Positions 46,721 through 57,005 of a DNA stretch of 64,000 bases are shown piece by piece. Each line of letters opens with the position of its first letter. Position 1 is the first letter of the stretch. A model generated the notes under the pieces. It was not told the origin of the DNA, searched no databases, and saw nothing but the letters and a program-made list of their open reading frames with translations. The position numbers and the translations under genes are program-made. The stretch comes from Dipteris shenzhenensis (lineage: Eukaryota; Polypodiophyta; Polypodiopsida; Gleicheniales): assembly GCA_047967505.1 (NCBI GenBank), contig CM106538.1. One strand, written 5' to 3'.

Positions 46721-47082
46721 AAATGATTGACCATGGATCTAGTCTAGTGAACCTCAATTGAATGGATGTGAATGAATTGATGGATTGGAATATGTGAATC
46801 AGATGGTAAATTTAGCATGGATTGTGGAACCAAATCCGACCCATGGGTCCTAACCATGAATCTGGTCAATTCATCTAGTTAAATCTCAATTCGAGTTAAT
46901 TTTGAATTTAAAAAATGTGCTACTTGAAGGTTCAAATCGAATTCTATCATTGTTCCTAGCGCTCTTAAAACATGTCTAAATCTTTTTCTCCTGTGAAATT
47001 GTTCCTGCATTGACATTCACAAATTTGGAACTAGCATCACTGTAGGTTCATATACATGAGATGCTCATGATCTTGATTACCA
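46721..47082. other. Non-coding spacer between two copia segments
   Basis: No coding signal. Contains AATTGAATGGATG / AATTGATGGATTGG words. Its origin is unclear. Confidence 0.4.
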
Positions 47083-47645
47083 TTGTGTTTTGCAGATACC
47101 AGTGCAGGGCACAATTTGTGGAGACTGGTCATGATAGTGCACATCCTATTGTGCAGATTGGTAAAATTCCTTTGTCTATTCAATGGGAAAAAGAAATACC
47201 TGTCTGATGTATTTCATGTCCCGAATATCACCAAGAACCTGGTTTCTATTGGTCAAATGGTTGAGCAGGGCTTGCAGGTTAGATTTAATCCTCATGGATG
47301 CTTTGTTGAGGATATGAAAAATAACAGTCGCTTGATAGCAAAAGGAAAGAAGAAGGGCAGGATGTTTACGTTGGATGTGGACATGCCTGAATTAAGTGCA
47401 ACAATGTTTGCACATGGGACCGGTGTAGTTGCAAATATTGATATCTAGCATAAACGCATTGGTCATGTTAATGTACAGTGACTTAAATCAATGCAGGCCC
47501 AAAATATTATTGCAGGATTGCCTAAATTCAAGGTTGCAGAAATGCATAAGGTATGTGAAGCCTGTCAATTTGGAAAATAGGCAAGGAAACCATTTCCTAG
47601 ACATGTTCAAGAGAGCAAGAAGCCATTGGAATACCCAACTCATCA
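47083..47645 (+). pseudogene. Copia protease C-terminus and GAG_pre-integrase (element G, part 1)
   Basis: After a short protease-like start (ADTSAGHN) and a frameshift comes LSDVFHVPNITKNLVSIGQM, then NNSRLIAKGKKKGRMFTLDV, HKRIGHVNVQ and VCEACQFGK (integrase zinc region), ending RHVQESKKPLEYP. TAG and TGA stops replace W, R and Q codons. The end matches logically with the start of 45773 (KPLE followed by LIHSDVW in copia). Confidence 0.75.
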
Positions 47646-47649
47646 TCAA

Positions 47650-48599
47650 TGCTCTGTTCTGAGCCACTGGATTCACCATCCACATAAGAGTGGCTCTTCA
47701 AACTGAATTTGAGATGATGGATATGGGCCTCCTCCATTTTTTCTTGGGTCTCGAGATTTGGTAGACCAAGAGGGGTATTTTGTCTCTCAGCAGCGCTATG
47801 TTCACGAGCTCCTCGAAACTTTCCACATGGCTGACTGTCGGCCCATCACTTCTCCCATGGATCCCAACTCTAAACTCTCTGCTTCTGGGTCCACTGCTTA
47901 TCCTGATGCCTCCCTCTACCGCCAGCTTGTTGGTTCTCTTATCTGGCTCCTTAACACTTGGCTGGATCTCGGCTTCTCTGTTGGCACCCTCAGTACCTTT
48001 ATGCAAACCCCTTCGCTTTCTCATTGGCAGGCTGCTCGTCGTCTCCTCCGCTATCTTCAGGGGACCTCTACTTTCGGGCTCCTATATACTGCCGGTGGCT
48101 CCTCTCCTTCCCCGCTCACTCTCCGAGGTTGGAGTGACTCTGATTGGGCTGGCAACCCCGATTCTCGCCGCTCTACCATGGGCTATCTTTTCTCCTTTGG
48201 CTCTGCAGCTATCTCCTGGTCCAGTAAACGACAACCCACGGTCGCCCTATCCTCCACCAAGGCTGAGTATCGTGCCATGTGTAGTGCCACCTGTGAGGCT
48301 ATGTGGCTTCGACGCCTTCTTCTCGATTGTGGTTTTCAACAACACGCTCCTACCACACTTTTTTGTGACAATCAAAGTTGTATCGCCCTTGCTCGCAATC
48401 CGGTCTTCCATGCTTGGACAAAGCACATCGAAATTCAGTACCACTACACTCGGGAGAAGGTTCTTGATGGTACCATTTTGCTCCTCTTCAGCACCACTCC
48501 TGACAACGTCGCCGACATTTTCACCAAACTTCCTCTCCCCTCCTCCAGCGTCATGCCTGCTCTCTGGGTCTTGTGCCACACCCTGGAGCTAAGAGGGGG
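47650..48599 (+). pseudogene. Copia RT end and RNase H, GC-rich (element H)
   Basis: Starts in the RT thumb (MGLLHFFLGLEI), one frameshift near 47758, then a fully open 296-codon frame: GYFVSQQRYVHELLETFHMA, SLYRQLVGSLIWL, LRYLQGTSTFGLLY, RNase H WSDSDWAGNPDSRRST, then STKAEYRAMCSATCEAMWL and CDNQSCIALARNPVFHAWTK. It ends EIQYHYTREKVLDGT and VADIFTKLPL. The RNase H acidic residues (D, E, D) are present. Codon use is C-rich at third positions, unlike the AT-rich copia copies around it, so it is a distinct family or younger. A PPT and LTR follow. Confidence 0.88.
48589..48599 (+). other. Polypurine tract of element H
   Basis: CTAAGAGGGGG immediately before the LTR start TGTTGAGATTGAC. Confidence 0.85.
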
Positions 48600-49281
48600 T
48601 GTTGAGATTGACATCTCCAGGTGTTCTGTCCTGAGTGAGGGCCTTTGATGTGGGTGTGCCCACCCAGTGAGAGAGGTCTCAGTTAGTCCATATTCTGGCT
48701 CCTTTTCGACCTCCACAGGACTCGCTCCTGCACAACACCAGCACCCACGAGACAGGGCCGAAGCGGGGGACAGAGGGGGACAGACCAAGCCGACCAAACC
48801 CTGGCCGACCAGCCCCTGTCCGACCAGCTCCTAGCCGACCAGCTAGTCGGCCCAGTTGGCTGATCGACCAGTTGGTCGGTCAGCCATAGGTTAGTTGCTC
48901 TGTTTTGCGCACCGGTTCTATCGTATGGTCGGTGGCCTATTTCGGGACCAACCCCCAGTTGACCGTTTTGGGCAGACTGGGTCGGCCACCCAATTGAGCC
49001 TAACCAACTATGACTGGTGGCTATATAAGAGCAAGCCCGTGAAGCCCATTTCATCACTGGCTATAGCAACCTTGATTCCTTAGCATTCAGCCTCCGTCTT
49101 CTACTATTTCCAGCACGCCATCGAAGCTTCTTTCACGGGAGTGCACGGCTGGGAGGCAGCGCCATCTATTGTATCAGTTCTATAGTAATCAAATTTTTGA
49201 TTCTCCATACTATCTTGTTTTCTCTCTTGCGTACGAGATCCTGTTATCTATTGAGCATAGATGTTGTATTATTTTCTTACA
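48600..49281 (+). repeat. Single LTR shared between elements H (left) and I (right)
   Basis: 682 bp, TGTTGAGATTGACATC...TTTTCTTACA. A polypurine tract lies directly to the left and a tRNA-Met PBS directly to the right, so it acts as 3' LTR to H and 5' LTR to I. It contains a GC-rich block of CCGACCAGC / GGTCGGTCAGCC words (48780-48900) and a TATATAAG box at 49021-49028. No second copy is in the window. Confidence 0.85.
49021..49028 (+). promoter_or_regulatory. LTR TATA box
   Basis: GGCTATATAAGAGCAAG sits about 260 bp before the LTR end, a usual position for a copia U3 promoter. Confidence 0.6.
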
Positions 49282-49293
49282 TGGTATCAGAGC
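49282..49293 (+). other. Primer binding site of element I
   Basis: TGGTATCAGAGC directly after the LTR. Confidence 0.92.
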
Positions 49294-49351
49294 CTGGACT
49301 CTAGCAAGAAGATTTGGTAGTGTGTTTCTGTTTGCGAGCAGATTGTGAGAG

Positions 49352-50335
49352 ATGGCCCAGCCCGCAAGACTGTGAATCCCACCGTTTGGCAAAAGCGGAA
49401 AGTTGGATGGCTCTAACTATCCTCTCTGGAAGTTCAAGATGAAGACCACATATCCTAAGCGCATATGAGCTTTGGGACACTGCTACTGGGGTGGACGTGA
49501 GGCCAGTTCCGAGACTGGATCTAGCCAATGCAGGACAACATATAGTACCAACTACAGATGAGATTCTCATGTGGACAAGATGAAATGCAGATGCATTGTG
49601 TTCTATTGTCTGCAGTGTTAGTGATTCCATCATGGCATTAATTCAACATGTCACCACAGCGGAGGAGGCATGGACGGTCTTGAAAAGTCAGTACGAGACC
49701 ACGAATCAGACGCAGATTCAGAATCTGAAGACTCAACTCGCGAATGAGAAGTTTTCTGAGTCTGAAGCGGCAGAGAAGTTCATCATCAGGGTAAAGAATC
49801 TGTGCGATCAGATGACTGCGATTGGCATCACCATCACCAGCGAGAATCTAGCATGAAGGTACATACGGATTCTCCCACCAAAGTACGACAGTCTTGTTAT
49901 GGCACTGAATACACATAACGGCCCCTCAACTTTGAGGATTTTAGTGCGATGCTTCTGGAGGAGGAGATGCGTCAAAAGATGAGGACTGGAGAAGATTCGG
50001 CTTTTTGGACCGGATCAAAGAAAGGTAAGGGTAAGGACTCTGGTAACACATCTTCTTCTGATGATAAAAAGAGAAAGAAGAAGATCAAGTGCTTCTATTG
50101 CAACAAGGCAGGGCACAAGCAGAATGAGTGCCGCAAGAAGATTGTAGATGAGAAGAACGAAGTAAAGAAAGAGTCTAGCAACAGTGCACAGGCAGTACCA
50201 ATAGAGCTGTTCATTGCAATTGAGGAGATTTGCACAGAGGCAGTTCATGTACCTGTGGATGAACCGTGGATCATTGAAAATGGTGCATCGCGCCACATGA
50301 CCAGTCGGAAGGATTGTATACCTCTCTACAGCTGG
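49352..50335 (+). pseudogene. Copia gag of element I
   Basis: ATG 49352 (MAQPARL), then after frame changes SGKLDGSNYPLWKFKMKT, VSDSIMALIQHVTTAEEAW, LKTQLANEKFSESE and ITSENLA, then LLEEEMRQKM and the zinc knuckle CFYCNKAGHKQNEC in a Lys-rich stretch. Stops (TGA, TAG) and at least three shifts break the N-terminal half; the C-terminal half is cleaner. Confidence 0.85.
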
Positions 50336-51546
50336 CAATGAATGACATCATGGTAGTAGTCGGCAATGATGCAAAATGTCCAACAAAAGGAAAAGGTACG
50401 ATTGCTCTCAAGTCAGATGGAGTTGTAAAACAGTTGTCCGATGTTCTTTATGTGCCAGATATCAAGAGGAATTTGTTGTCCGTCTCTGCGATCACGGATC
50501 GGGACCTCAAATTTCAATTCGATAAGAATGGTGCACAGATCCTGGATCTTCAAGGGAAGGTCATTGGTAAAGGTACACGGTGCAACAACATTTATGAACT
50601 CTCAGCTTTCAGTTCTCGAGCGGATGTGAAGAATACTAAGCTGTGGCATGAGAGGTTTGGTCATCTAAACCTTAGTTCTTTGAAGGAGATGCATAAAAGT
50701 GGAATGATTGCAGACCTACCAAAAATTTCAGATCTGCTCGATGTATGTGAAGCTTGCATGATGGGCAAGCAGCATCGGCAGCCCTTTCCTAAAGAGGACA
50801 GCAAGGCAAAGGCTCCTCTAGAGCTCGTTCACATGGACCTCTATGGAAAGATGGAGACGAAAGCTTTGGGTGGTTCCTTCTACTTCATGATACTGATCGA
50901 CGACTATAGTAGAAGGATATGGATATACTTCTTGAAGATGAAAGATGAGGCTTTCAACAGGTTCAAGGAATGGCATGTAATGGTCTAAAAAGAATCGGGG
51001 AGGAAGGTGAAGAAGCTGAGATCAGACAGAGGTGGAGAGTTTACATCGACTGAATTTGAAAGTTAGTGCAAAAGTCACAGAATCAAGAGGCAAAAACCCC
51101 CGCCACATACATCACAGCAAAATGGAGTAGCAAAATGCAAGATGCGCGTCATCTGCGAAATGGGCCGAAGTATGATGAAAGGGAAAGATTTGCCAAAGAC
51201 TTTCTAGGTTGAAGCATGTAACACTGCAGTTTACATCCTCAATCATAGCTACATGAAGGCTGTGAATGGGATGACTCCACTGCAAGCTTTCTCTGGTAAG
51301 AAACCTTCAGCTGCACATTTCAGAGTTTTTGGATGTGACTGTTTTGTGCATGTCCCTGATGCTACCAGGACCAAATGGGAACCGAAGAGCCGGAAGTGTA
51401 TTTTCTTGGGCTACAGTGAAGAGGCGAAGGGTTACCGTCTCTATAACCATGTTACCAAGAAGGTAATTGTAAGTCACGATGTGGTCATCTCAGAACAGCT
51501 GCATCAATTGGAGGAGGATGCTTCCTTCCCAGACAACCAAGACTAG
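50260..51546 (+). pseudogene. Copia protease and integrase of element I
   Basis: The protease box reads WIIENGASRHMT, with ENGA in place of DSGA, so the catalytic Asp is replaced. Then DVLYVPDIKRNLLSVSAI, KLWHERFGHLNLSSL...VCEACMMGKQ, VHMDLYGKM, ILIDDYSRRIWIYF, LRSDRGGEF, PPPHTSQQNGVAKCKMR (Glu of the DDE triad region altered: the usual V-A-E-R-K-N reads V-A-K-C-K-M), VFGCDCFVHVPD and IFLGYSEEAKGYRLY. Stops at 50986, 51064 and 51205 region are TAA/TAG. Confidence 0.88.
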
Positions 51547-52078
51547 GATATCCATCTAGTACCGCCACCAGCAGCAACCCGAACTCCCCCAATGGTGCTT
51601 GGGAGGATTCAAGACAAAGAATATGAAGAAGAGCCTATAGAACCACAATGGCAACAGCCATTCCCGAAGTCAGTAAAGCAGCTTTTGGATGGCAGAGAAC
51701 CTCCAACCACTGAGGAACCATCCGAACACCACCGGTCCAAGAGATTAGAGGAGCAAAGAAGGGCGCAGGAACACTTGGTCAACTATGCTTTGATGACAGA
51801 AGTGATCTGTGCTGATGAACCCAAGTGTCTTGAAGAGGCACAGGGCGATGATAGGTGGATGGAGGCTATGCAATCGGAGTATGGCTCCATAATGAAGAAC
51901 AACACTTGGGACCTTGTGGATCGACCACCAAAGCACAAGGTAATTCGAACCAAGTGGGTGTACAAGATTAAGTACAAGTCCGACAGCACGTTGGATAAGT
52001 ACAAGGCTCGGCTCGTGGCAAAAGAATTTGCACAGGTACATGGTTTTGATTATCAAGATACTTTTGCTCCCACAGCTT
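51547..52078 (+). pseudogene. Copia reverse transcriptase start of element I, truncated
   Basis: RSKRLEEQRRAQEHLVNYAL, ALMTEV, RWMEAMQSEYGSIMKNNTW, WVYKIKYKSDSTLDKYKARL, HGFDYQDTFAPTA, then TGA at 52078. The YVDD catalytic box and everything downstream are absent. The next sequence is the leader of a histone H3-like retrocopy in the same orientation. Confidence 0.88.
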
Positions 52079-52079
52079 G

Positions 52080-52924
52080 ACTAACCACTCCCACACCACC
52101 TCCCACTTGCCCTTGACATTTCCCTCGCACCCTCACCCTTTCTTGTGCACACTCTCTTCATCCTCCATGGCCAGGCCCAAGATCAAGGCATCAAGGGTAT
52201 TGGCACAATAAGACCCACCTCCAGACTCAGAGACAAAGAGTGATATCCCCCCTCCCCTCCCCCTGATGATCCTCGTCGAAGGGAGAAAATACCATTTTGG
52301 AGGCCAGAGAGGGATCAAGGGGTAGGCCCACAGACAAAGGGATAGAGTAAGGCACAAGAGAATCACAATGTAGAGGCCGATGACTCAGAGAGGACAAAGG
52401 AGGAGTGCAAGGAAGAGCAACAACAAAGAACAGAGTAGAGGACCAATTCAAGTACAGAGAATCAACATCCACACCCATGGGGGAAAGGACACCCACCTCT
52501 AGGTCCATGTAAAAAAGACCCTCCACATCCAAGATGAGGCCCTCCACATCAAGGGCAAAGAGGCCCTCCTCTAGTGAGGTGATATAGGTTCAAGCCAGGG
52601 ACTGTGGCACTTTGGGAAAGAAGAAAGGTTCAAAAATCTATCGATCTACTCATCTTGATGGCAAGCTTCACAAGGGTGGTATGCGAGGTCATGCAAGGCC
52701 TCAATAATATCTCCATGTCCCGGTATTATAGGCGTGGAGTTGTAGAGGCTACATGGCATATTTCCAAAGATGCCTTGCTTGCCATGCAGCATGCAGCTGA
52801 GGCCTACCTACTAGTAGACCTCATGGATGACACCCAGTTGGCTGCAATCCATAGGAAAAGAGTCACTGTGAATGCCAAAGAGATGCAGTTTTTTCTCCAT
52901 CTTAGGAAGCCCAAGGGCACTTAG
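52080..52924 (+). pseudogene. Histone H3 / CENH3-like retrocopy
   Basis: The fold domain (52592-52921) reads KPGTVALWERRKVQKSIDLL (histone H3 P-G-T-V-A-L-R-E-I-R...Q-K-S-T-E-L-L), then SFTRVVCEVMQ (F-x-R-L-V-R-E-I), a long loop 1 region, DALLAMQHAAEAYLLVDLMD (A-L-Q-E-A-A-E-A-Y-L-V-x-L-F-E-D), then AAIHRKRVTVNAKEMQFF (C-A-I-H-A-K-R-V-T-I-M-P-K-D-I-Q-L). Loop 1 is about 14 residues longer than canonical H3 and includes a Trp, as in plant centromeric H3. An ATG at 52167 begins MARPKIKASR, like an H3 tail start, but the tail has stops and is about 142 codons long, in another frame. No intron is visible, and a possible AATAAAG signal lies near 53012. It is a degenerate retrocopy. Confidence 0.8.
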
Positions 52925-53480
52925 GGATTTTGTATATATGCCTTGGGCGATGGTTAGAGTTCATGAACTCTTCCTTTGGGCATCATTCTTGTATCATCCT
53001 CTTTTCAATATAATAAAGTGTGTTTTTTGGCATTGTTTTTGTATGTGCAATCTCAAAGTTATTTTCATTGTATTTGCAATCTACAATTTTCTTGTAACAT
53101 GCAATCTCAATTTACTTACATGAAAAATGAAATAATAAACATCAAATCTCAATGGAACATGCAAAAGGAAATAATAATCAATTTTACTTAACATGCAAAA
53201 GGAAACAATGTTTCGTAACAAACAAGAAAATAATTTGAAAATAGTATTCTTTATTGACATAGAGTGGTATTACAAAGAGCACCTAGTTTAAGGCACAAGT
53301 TACTCTAGTCTACACTTCTTATTGCTTGTTTCAGATCCTTTTTTTGCTTGCTAAAGAAGAGAGGGTTGCACAATTTCATTCTCTATAGCGTAGGGATCTG
53401 TAACACCAGCTAGCCCTGCAATAGCTATGATGCTATGGAAAGGACTGGATCGTGTGTCTCAAAACAAAAATAAAGCTAAA
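52925..53480. other. Non-coding 3' flank of the H3-like copy
   Basis: T-rich, with ATAATAAAG near 53010 as a possible old polyadenylation signal and repeated GCAATCTCAA / AACATGCAA words (53045-53215). No gene recognised. Confidence 0.5.
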
Positions 53481-54870
53481 CTGTGCCTAACCAAAACAAC
53501 ACGATCCGCAGTAGGATGGATGGCTAGTACATCTGTTCCAAAGCCCATGCATGCATGCATCACAAAAGCCTGACAAATGTTTGGTAGCAAGGCCTGATGG
53601 ATCTTGTGGGTTGTGACTATGAAAAACATGTGAAGAACGTGAATTGGTTATAGCTTCACAGTTCCACTTATTTTCCTTGTTCACATCTCCTACCTTTATC
53701 TCCCAAAATACACAAGCACACTCCCTTTGTTTGGATGCATAAGAGGCTACAACTCCCTCAGATAAGTTGGCCTACAGGAAAGCAACAACATTGCTTGCAC
53801 ACTTTAAAATAGCACCGCCTTTCTTTAGTTTTTCATGCATTAAAGTTTTTTTCATAACAGCCCCTACTCCATCATGCTCTCCTTTGCCATGCCCACTTGC
53901 AAAGAAGTTCTAGGTCATTTCCATGCTTGTCATTCTGCCATACCTAACAACAAAATAGAAGGGCTTGCAAGCCTTGATTGGGAGGTAGCCCCATTAGACC
54001 AAACCCAATGCCGTTTCAATGCAACTCCTCGTTCTTTCAACCACATCTCGTGTAACATGAAACAATGTTGTACAAATAATGTGTCATGCTGCCTATCATC
54101 TAAAAGGAAGAAGTGAATTGTTTTAATAATTTTTCATGCCTTATGGTAGTAAGTTATATGAACAAAAATTGAGACCTATACTAAATGACAGTGATTGAAT
54201 CTCATTCTGTGCTTTGAAAGCATAATTTTCTATGAAGTCTACAACTGAGACAACCACATCATCACAGAATTTGAGAATACATTCCTTGAATTGAAGAGCC
54301 TGCCATCGGGCTATGTAGTTGTGTTTGATAAAGTGCTTCATTTTACTTTTCAAGAACTGCAAAAACTCCCAACATTGCATGTCTTTGTTCACGAGATCTT
54401 TCCCCTTCTTCTTATTTCCATGCTTGTCTACAATATCCACATATTCAAATACTTTCATAGTGATGGTTTTCCCTTCCTTCATTGTCTCTAAGGGGCAACA
54501 GGCCAACTTATTTATGCCACAGTCCTTGCATTCACCCATTAAACACTTCCTATGATGGAAGGTTGCATCATTGGACAAATCAATGACTCCCACAAATGAG
54601 TGACACCTTTGTAAGTGTGCAGAGTAGATGAACATATGTTGCTTGTGTCATCACTAGTGCAAACAATGCATTTGCATTGATATTTCAAATGAATGCCAAA
54701 ATTTTTATTGTGCATCACATCAAGCACATATTTTAGAAAGGACATCTACACATGGTATTCAAAGCAATAGGTGTAGCAGTCCTTTAACTTATGCACAAAT
54801 AGAGGCTTCAAATATTCAAATAACCGCAATTGAATCCTACACTCTAGAATTTTTTGTTTAAATTTGTGAA
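53480..54870 (-). pseudogene. Transposase-like family, middle and C-terminal part
   Basis: Minus strand from 54870: RLFEYLKPLFVHKLKDCYTY, TAG, then MSFLKYVLDV, the knuckle-like KCLMGECKDCGINKLACCPLE, EFLQFLKSKMKHFIKHNYIA, VVVSVVDFIENYAFKAQNE, and after a shift LFVQHCFMLHEMWLKERGVA, RHWVWSNGATSQ, NFFASGHGKGEHDGVGAVMK, VVASYASK and FWEIKVGDVNKENKWNCEAI, ending HLSGFCDACMHGLWNRC. The D/E-containing blocks (V-V-D-F-x-E-N-Y; H-W-V-W-S-x-G; G-H-G-K-G-E-H-D) look like an enzymatic core. I recall proteins of this order in plants and animals but do not know a name. At least three stops and two shifts. Confidence 0.55.
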
Positions 54871-54899
54871 AGATCTCAACATGCCATCAAAAGAAAGTT

Positions 54900-55687
54900 G
54901 TGTGTTAGCAATCATAGGTGTGATGACCGATCGTAAGTGCTGACAGGCAGTGGAGATGCTAACAAGCAGTGCAGGTGCTAATAGGTAGTGCAAGTGTCAA
55001 TTAAAATAGCTAGTAGGTGCAACAAGTATTGTAGATGCTAACAGGAATTCTAGGTGCTAATAGGCATAGCAAGTGATAATTAGCACAATTAGTAGGTGGA
55101 ATAATAGGCATTGCATGCAGTACCTAGCATCTGGCAGTGGTAGATGAGAGTGCTAATAAGCATTGCACTTTAGCTAACAAGGATTGCAGGTGCTAACAAG
55201 CATTGCAGGAGTTAGCAACCACAAGTGGTGCTGGTAGGAATTATAGGTTCAAGCCAACATATGAAAGTGGTAGGATGAGAGTGCCAATAAGCATTGCAAG
55301 GATTGACAAGGATTGCAGGTGCTAACAAGCATGGTGCTAGCAACTACAGGTGGCACTAGCAAGAATGGCATGTGCTAACATGCACAAACATTTCTTGCCA
55401 TAGCATATGCTAACAAGCACATAAAATTCTTGTTAGCACATGCATGTTATTGCATGTTCTAAGAAGCACCTGCAATTACAAGCATTGCATGTGCTAACTA
55501 GCATCTGGTAGTGGTAGATGAAAGTGCTAATAATAATTGAAAATGTATGTGCTAGAACCCAAACTAGAAGCATTTGTTGCCAACACATGCAATTATTATT
55601 AGCACATGCATGTTATTGCATGTGCTAACATGCACATTCAATTACAAGCATTGCATGTAATAACTAGAATCTAGCAGTGGTAGATGA
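54900..55687. repeat. Array of GTGCTAACAAGCATTGCAGG words
   Basis: More than 20 degenerate units such as GTGCTAACAAGCATTGCA, GTGCTAATAAGCATTGCA and GCTAACATGCACA, with interspersed GGCAGTGGTAGATGA. The same word in the opposite orientation precedes the LTR at 42389. Non-coding. Confidence 0.8.
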
Positions 55688-55967
55688 TGTTGGTAAACTG
55701 AAAGGAAAGAATAGAGTGAACAGAAACTGAGAATTCTTGCGTATAGAATGAAGAAGAGTGAGGTCCTTATGTAGGCACCTCTTACATGCTCACTAACATC
55801 ACTGATGACTTCAGAGCTCCACAATCATCTCCTCAATCTGTTCCTAGATTCTCTCAATCATCCTATGAGGCTTCTACCTCCACCTAACTGTGCTTATGGG
55901 CACCTAACTGTGCCTCTAGCACTCACACATAGTGTGCCTGAGGCATACACCTTGAGATATCCCAACA
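55688..55967 (-). repeat. 3' LTR of element E
   Basis: Matches 42389-42653, for example ATAGAATGAAGAAG(A/G)GTGAGG and CACCTAACTGTGCCTCTAGC. Confidence 0.82.
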
Positions 55968-56700
55968 AACCCCCCTCAAGGGAATGCCTCAGGCTATGTC
56001 AAGGATTCAGCTGGCACAAGGTGTCTCATGCCATCTCATGGTGGTCATGGATCTATCAATGGCTAGGATCTCAAGCTAGCAAGGGTTCCCATGGGTGTAA
56101 GGTAAACAAAAGGGAGGCTTTTCACATATTTTGCATAAGCAAGCCATGATAGGGTCTAACCCAGGTATTGGGCAGTGTCTTGTGTCTTACAAGGCTAGAA
56201 TAACAACTGAAAAGCTTCACAATATAAGCATTTAATGTAGCAAAGTCTTATGACCAAATTTCAATCAATGATGCTTTCACTTATATGCTTCACAGAGGTG
56301 GCTAAATGAAAGCTTTCCAATCAAAACTAGGTACAGCAACTCAAAGAAAAGCTGAAGCCAAAATTGTACTGATGCTATTCAAAACTTCAAAAAACCAAAA
56401 ATGCTAAAGTAGCATCTAATGTAGCATCACTTTCAAAACCTTATCAAAACTGTAAAAAACAAAGGACTAAAATTGGAGGGCTTGTATCTCACTCTCCAAA
56501 GCAAAAAAAAAGGGGGTTTTTTGAGGCAAAAGAAAGCCATGTACCACAGAAGATCTACTGAGGAGAAGGGGCACAAATCCACATCAGAGCGCCATAGCTT
56601 GCCTCTTCAATTTCGACTGGTTTTTCTCTGTTTTCACCTTGAATATGCAGCCATTGCTGCTCAGATTTCAGCACAGGATAGCTCAAGGTATGGAGAAGCT
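55688..56700 (-). mobile_element. Gutted copia, minus strand (element E)
   Basis: 3' LTR 55688-55967 (TGTTGGTAAACTG...GATATCCCAACA), a PPT (complement AACCCCCCTCAAGGG) and a leader at 56150-56690 matching that of element D. The gag between them (present in D) is deleted, leaving only about 190 bp. No 5' LTR or PBS seen. Confidence 0.75.
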
Positions 56701-56914
56701 CCCTCTGAAAGGAATTAGAGAAGCATGGAGCAGTCTCAGAGAAATCATGGAAGACAGGGTCGACGATCTGCACGAAATGACGACTTGCAGCGATGAAGAT
56801 TCGTTAATTCAATAAGTTTTGTATCCTCAAAAGCAAGGAGATGCAGAAGTGGATTGAGAGATATGAAGCGGCCAATGCAGAAAGAATAAATGCAAGGACG
56901 AGATTCAGAGTAAT

Positions 56915-57005
56915 GTATAGGCAGCAGAGGCAAAGGCAAAGGCAGAGGTAGATCATATCAGAAAAGTGGTCAACAAAAGTGATCATCATCAGAAAAGTGG
57001 CTATT
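56915..57005 (+). pseudogene. Short fragment of an element-B-type copia gag
   Basis: GAGGTAGATCATATCAGAAA and the following AGTGGTCA match the RG/Q-rich gag segment of element B at 29822-29850. Only about 90 bp. Confidence 0.6.

Noticed and set aside
47780-48592. 270-codon plus frame rich in Leu/Ser/Pro
   Set aside because: Out-of-frame shadow of the genuine copia RNase H frame (47758-48648), caused by its C-rich third positions.
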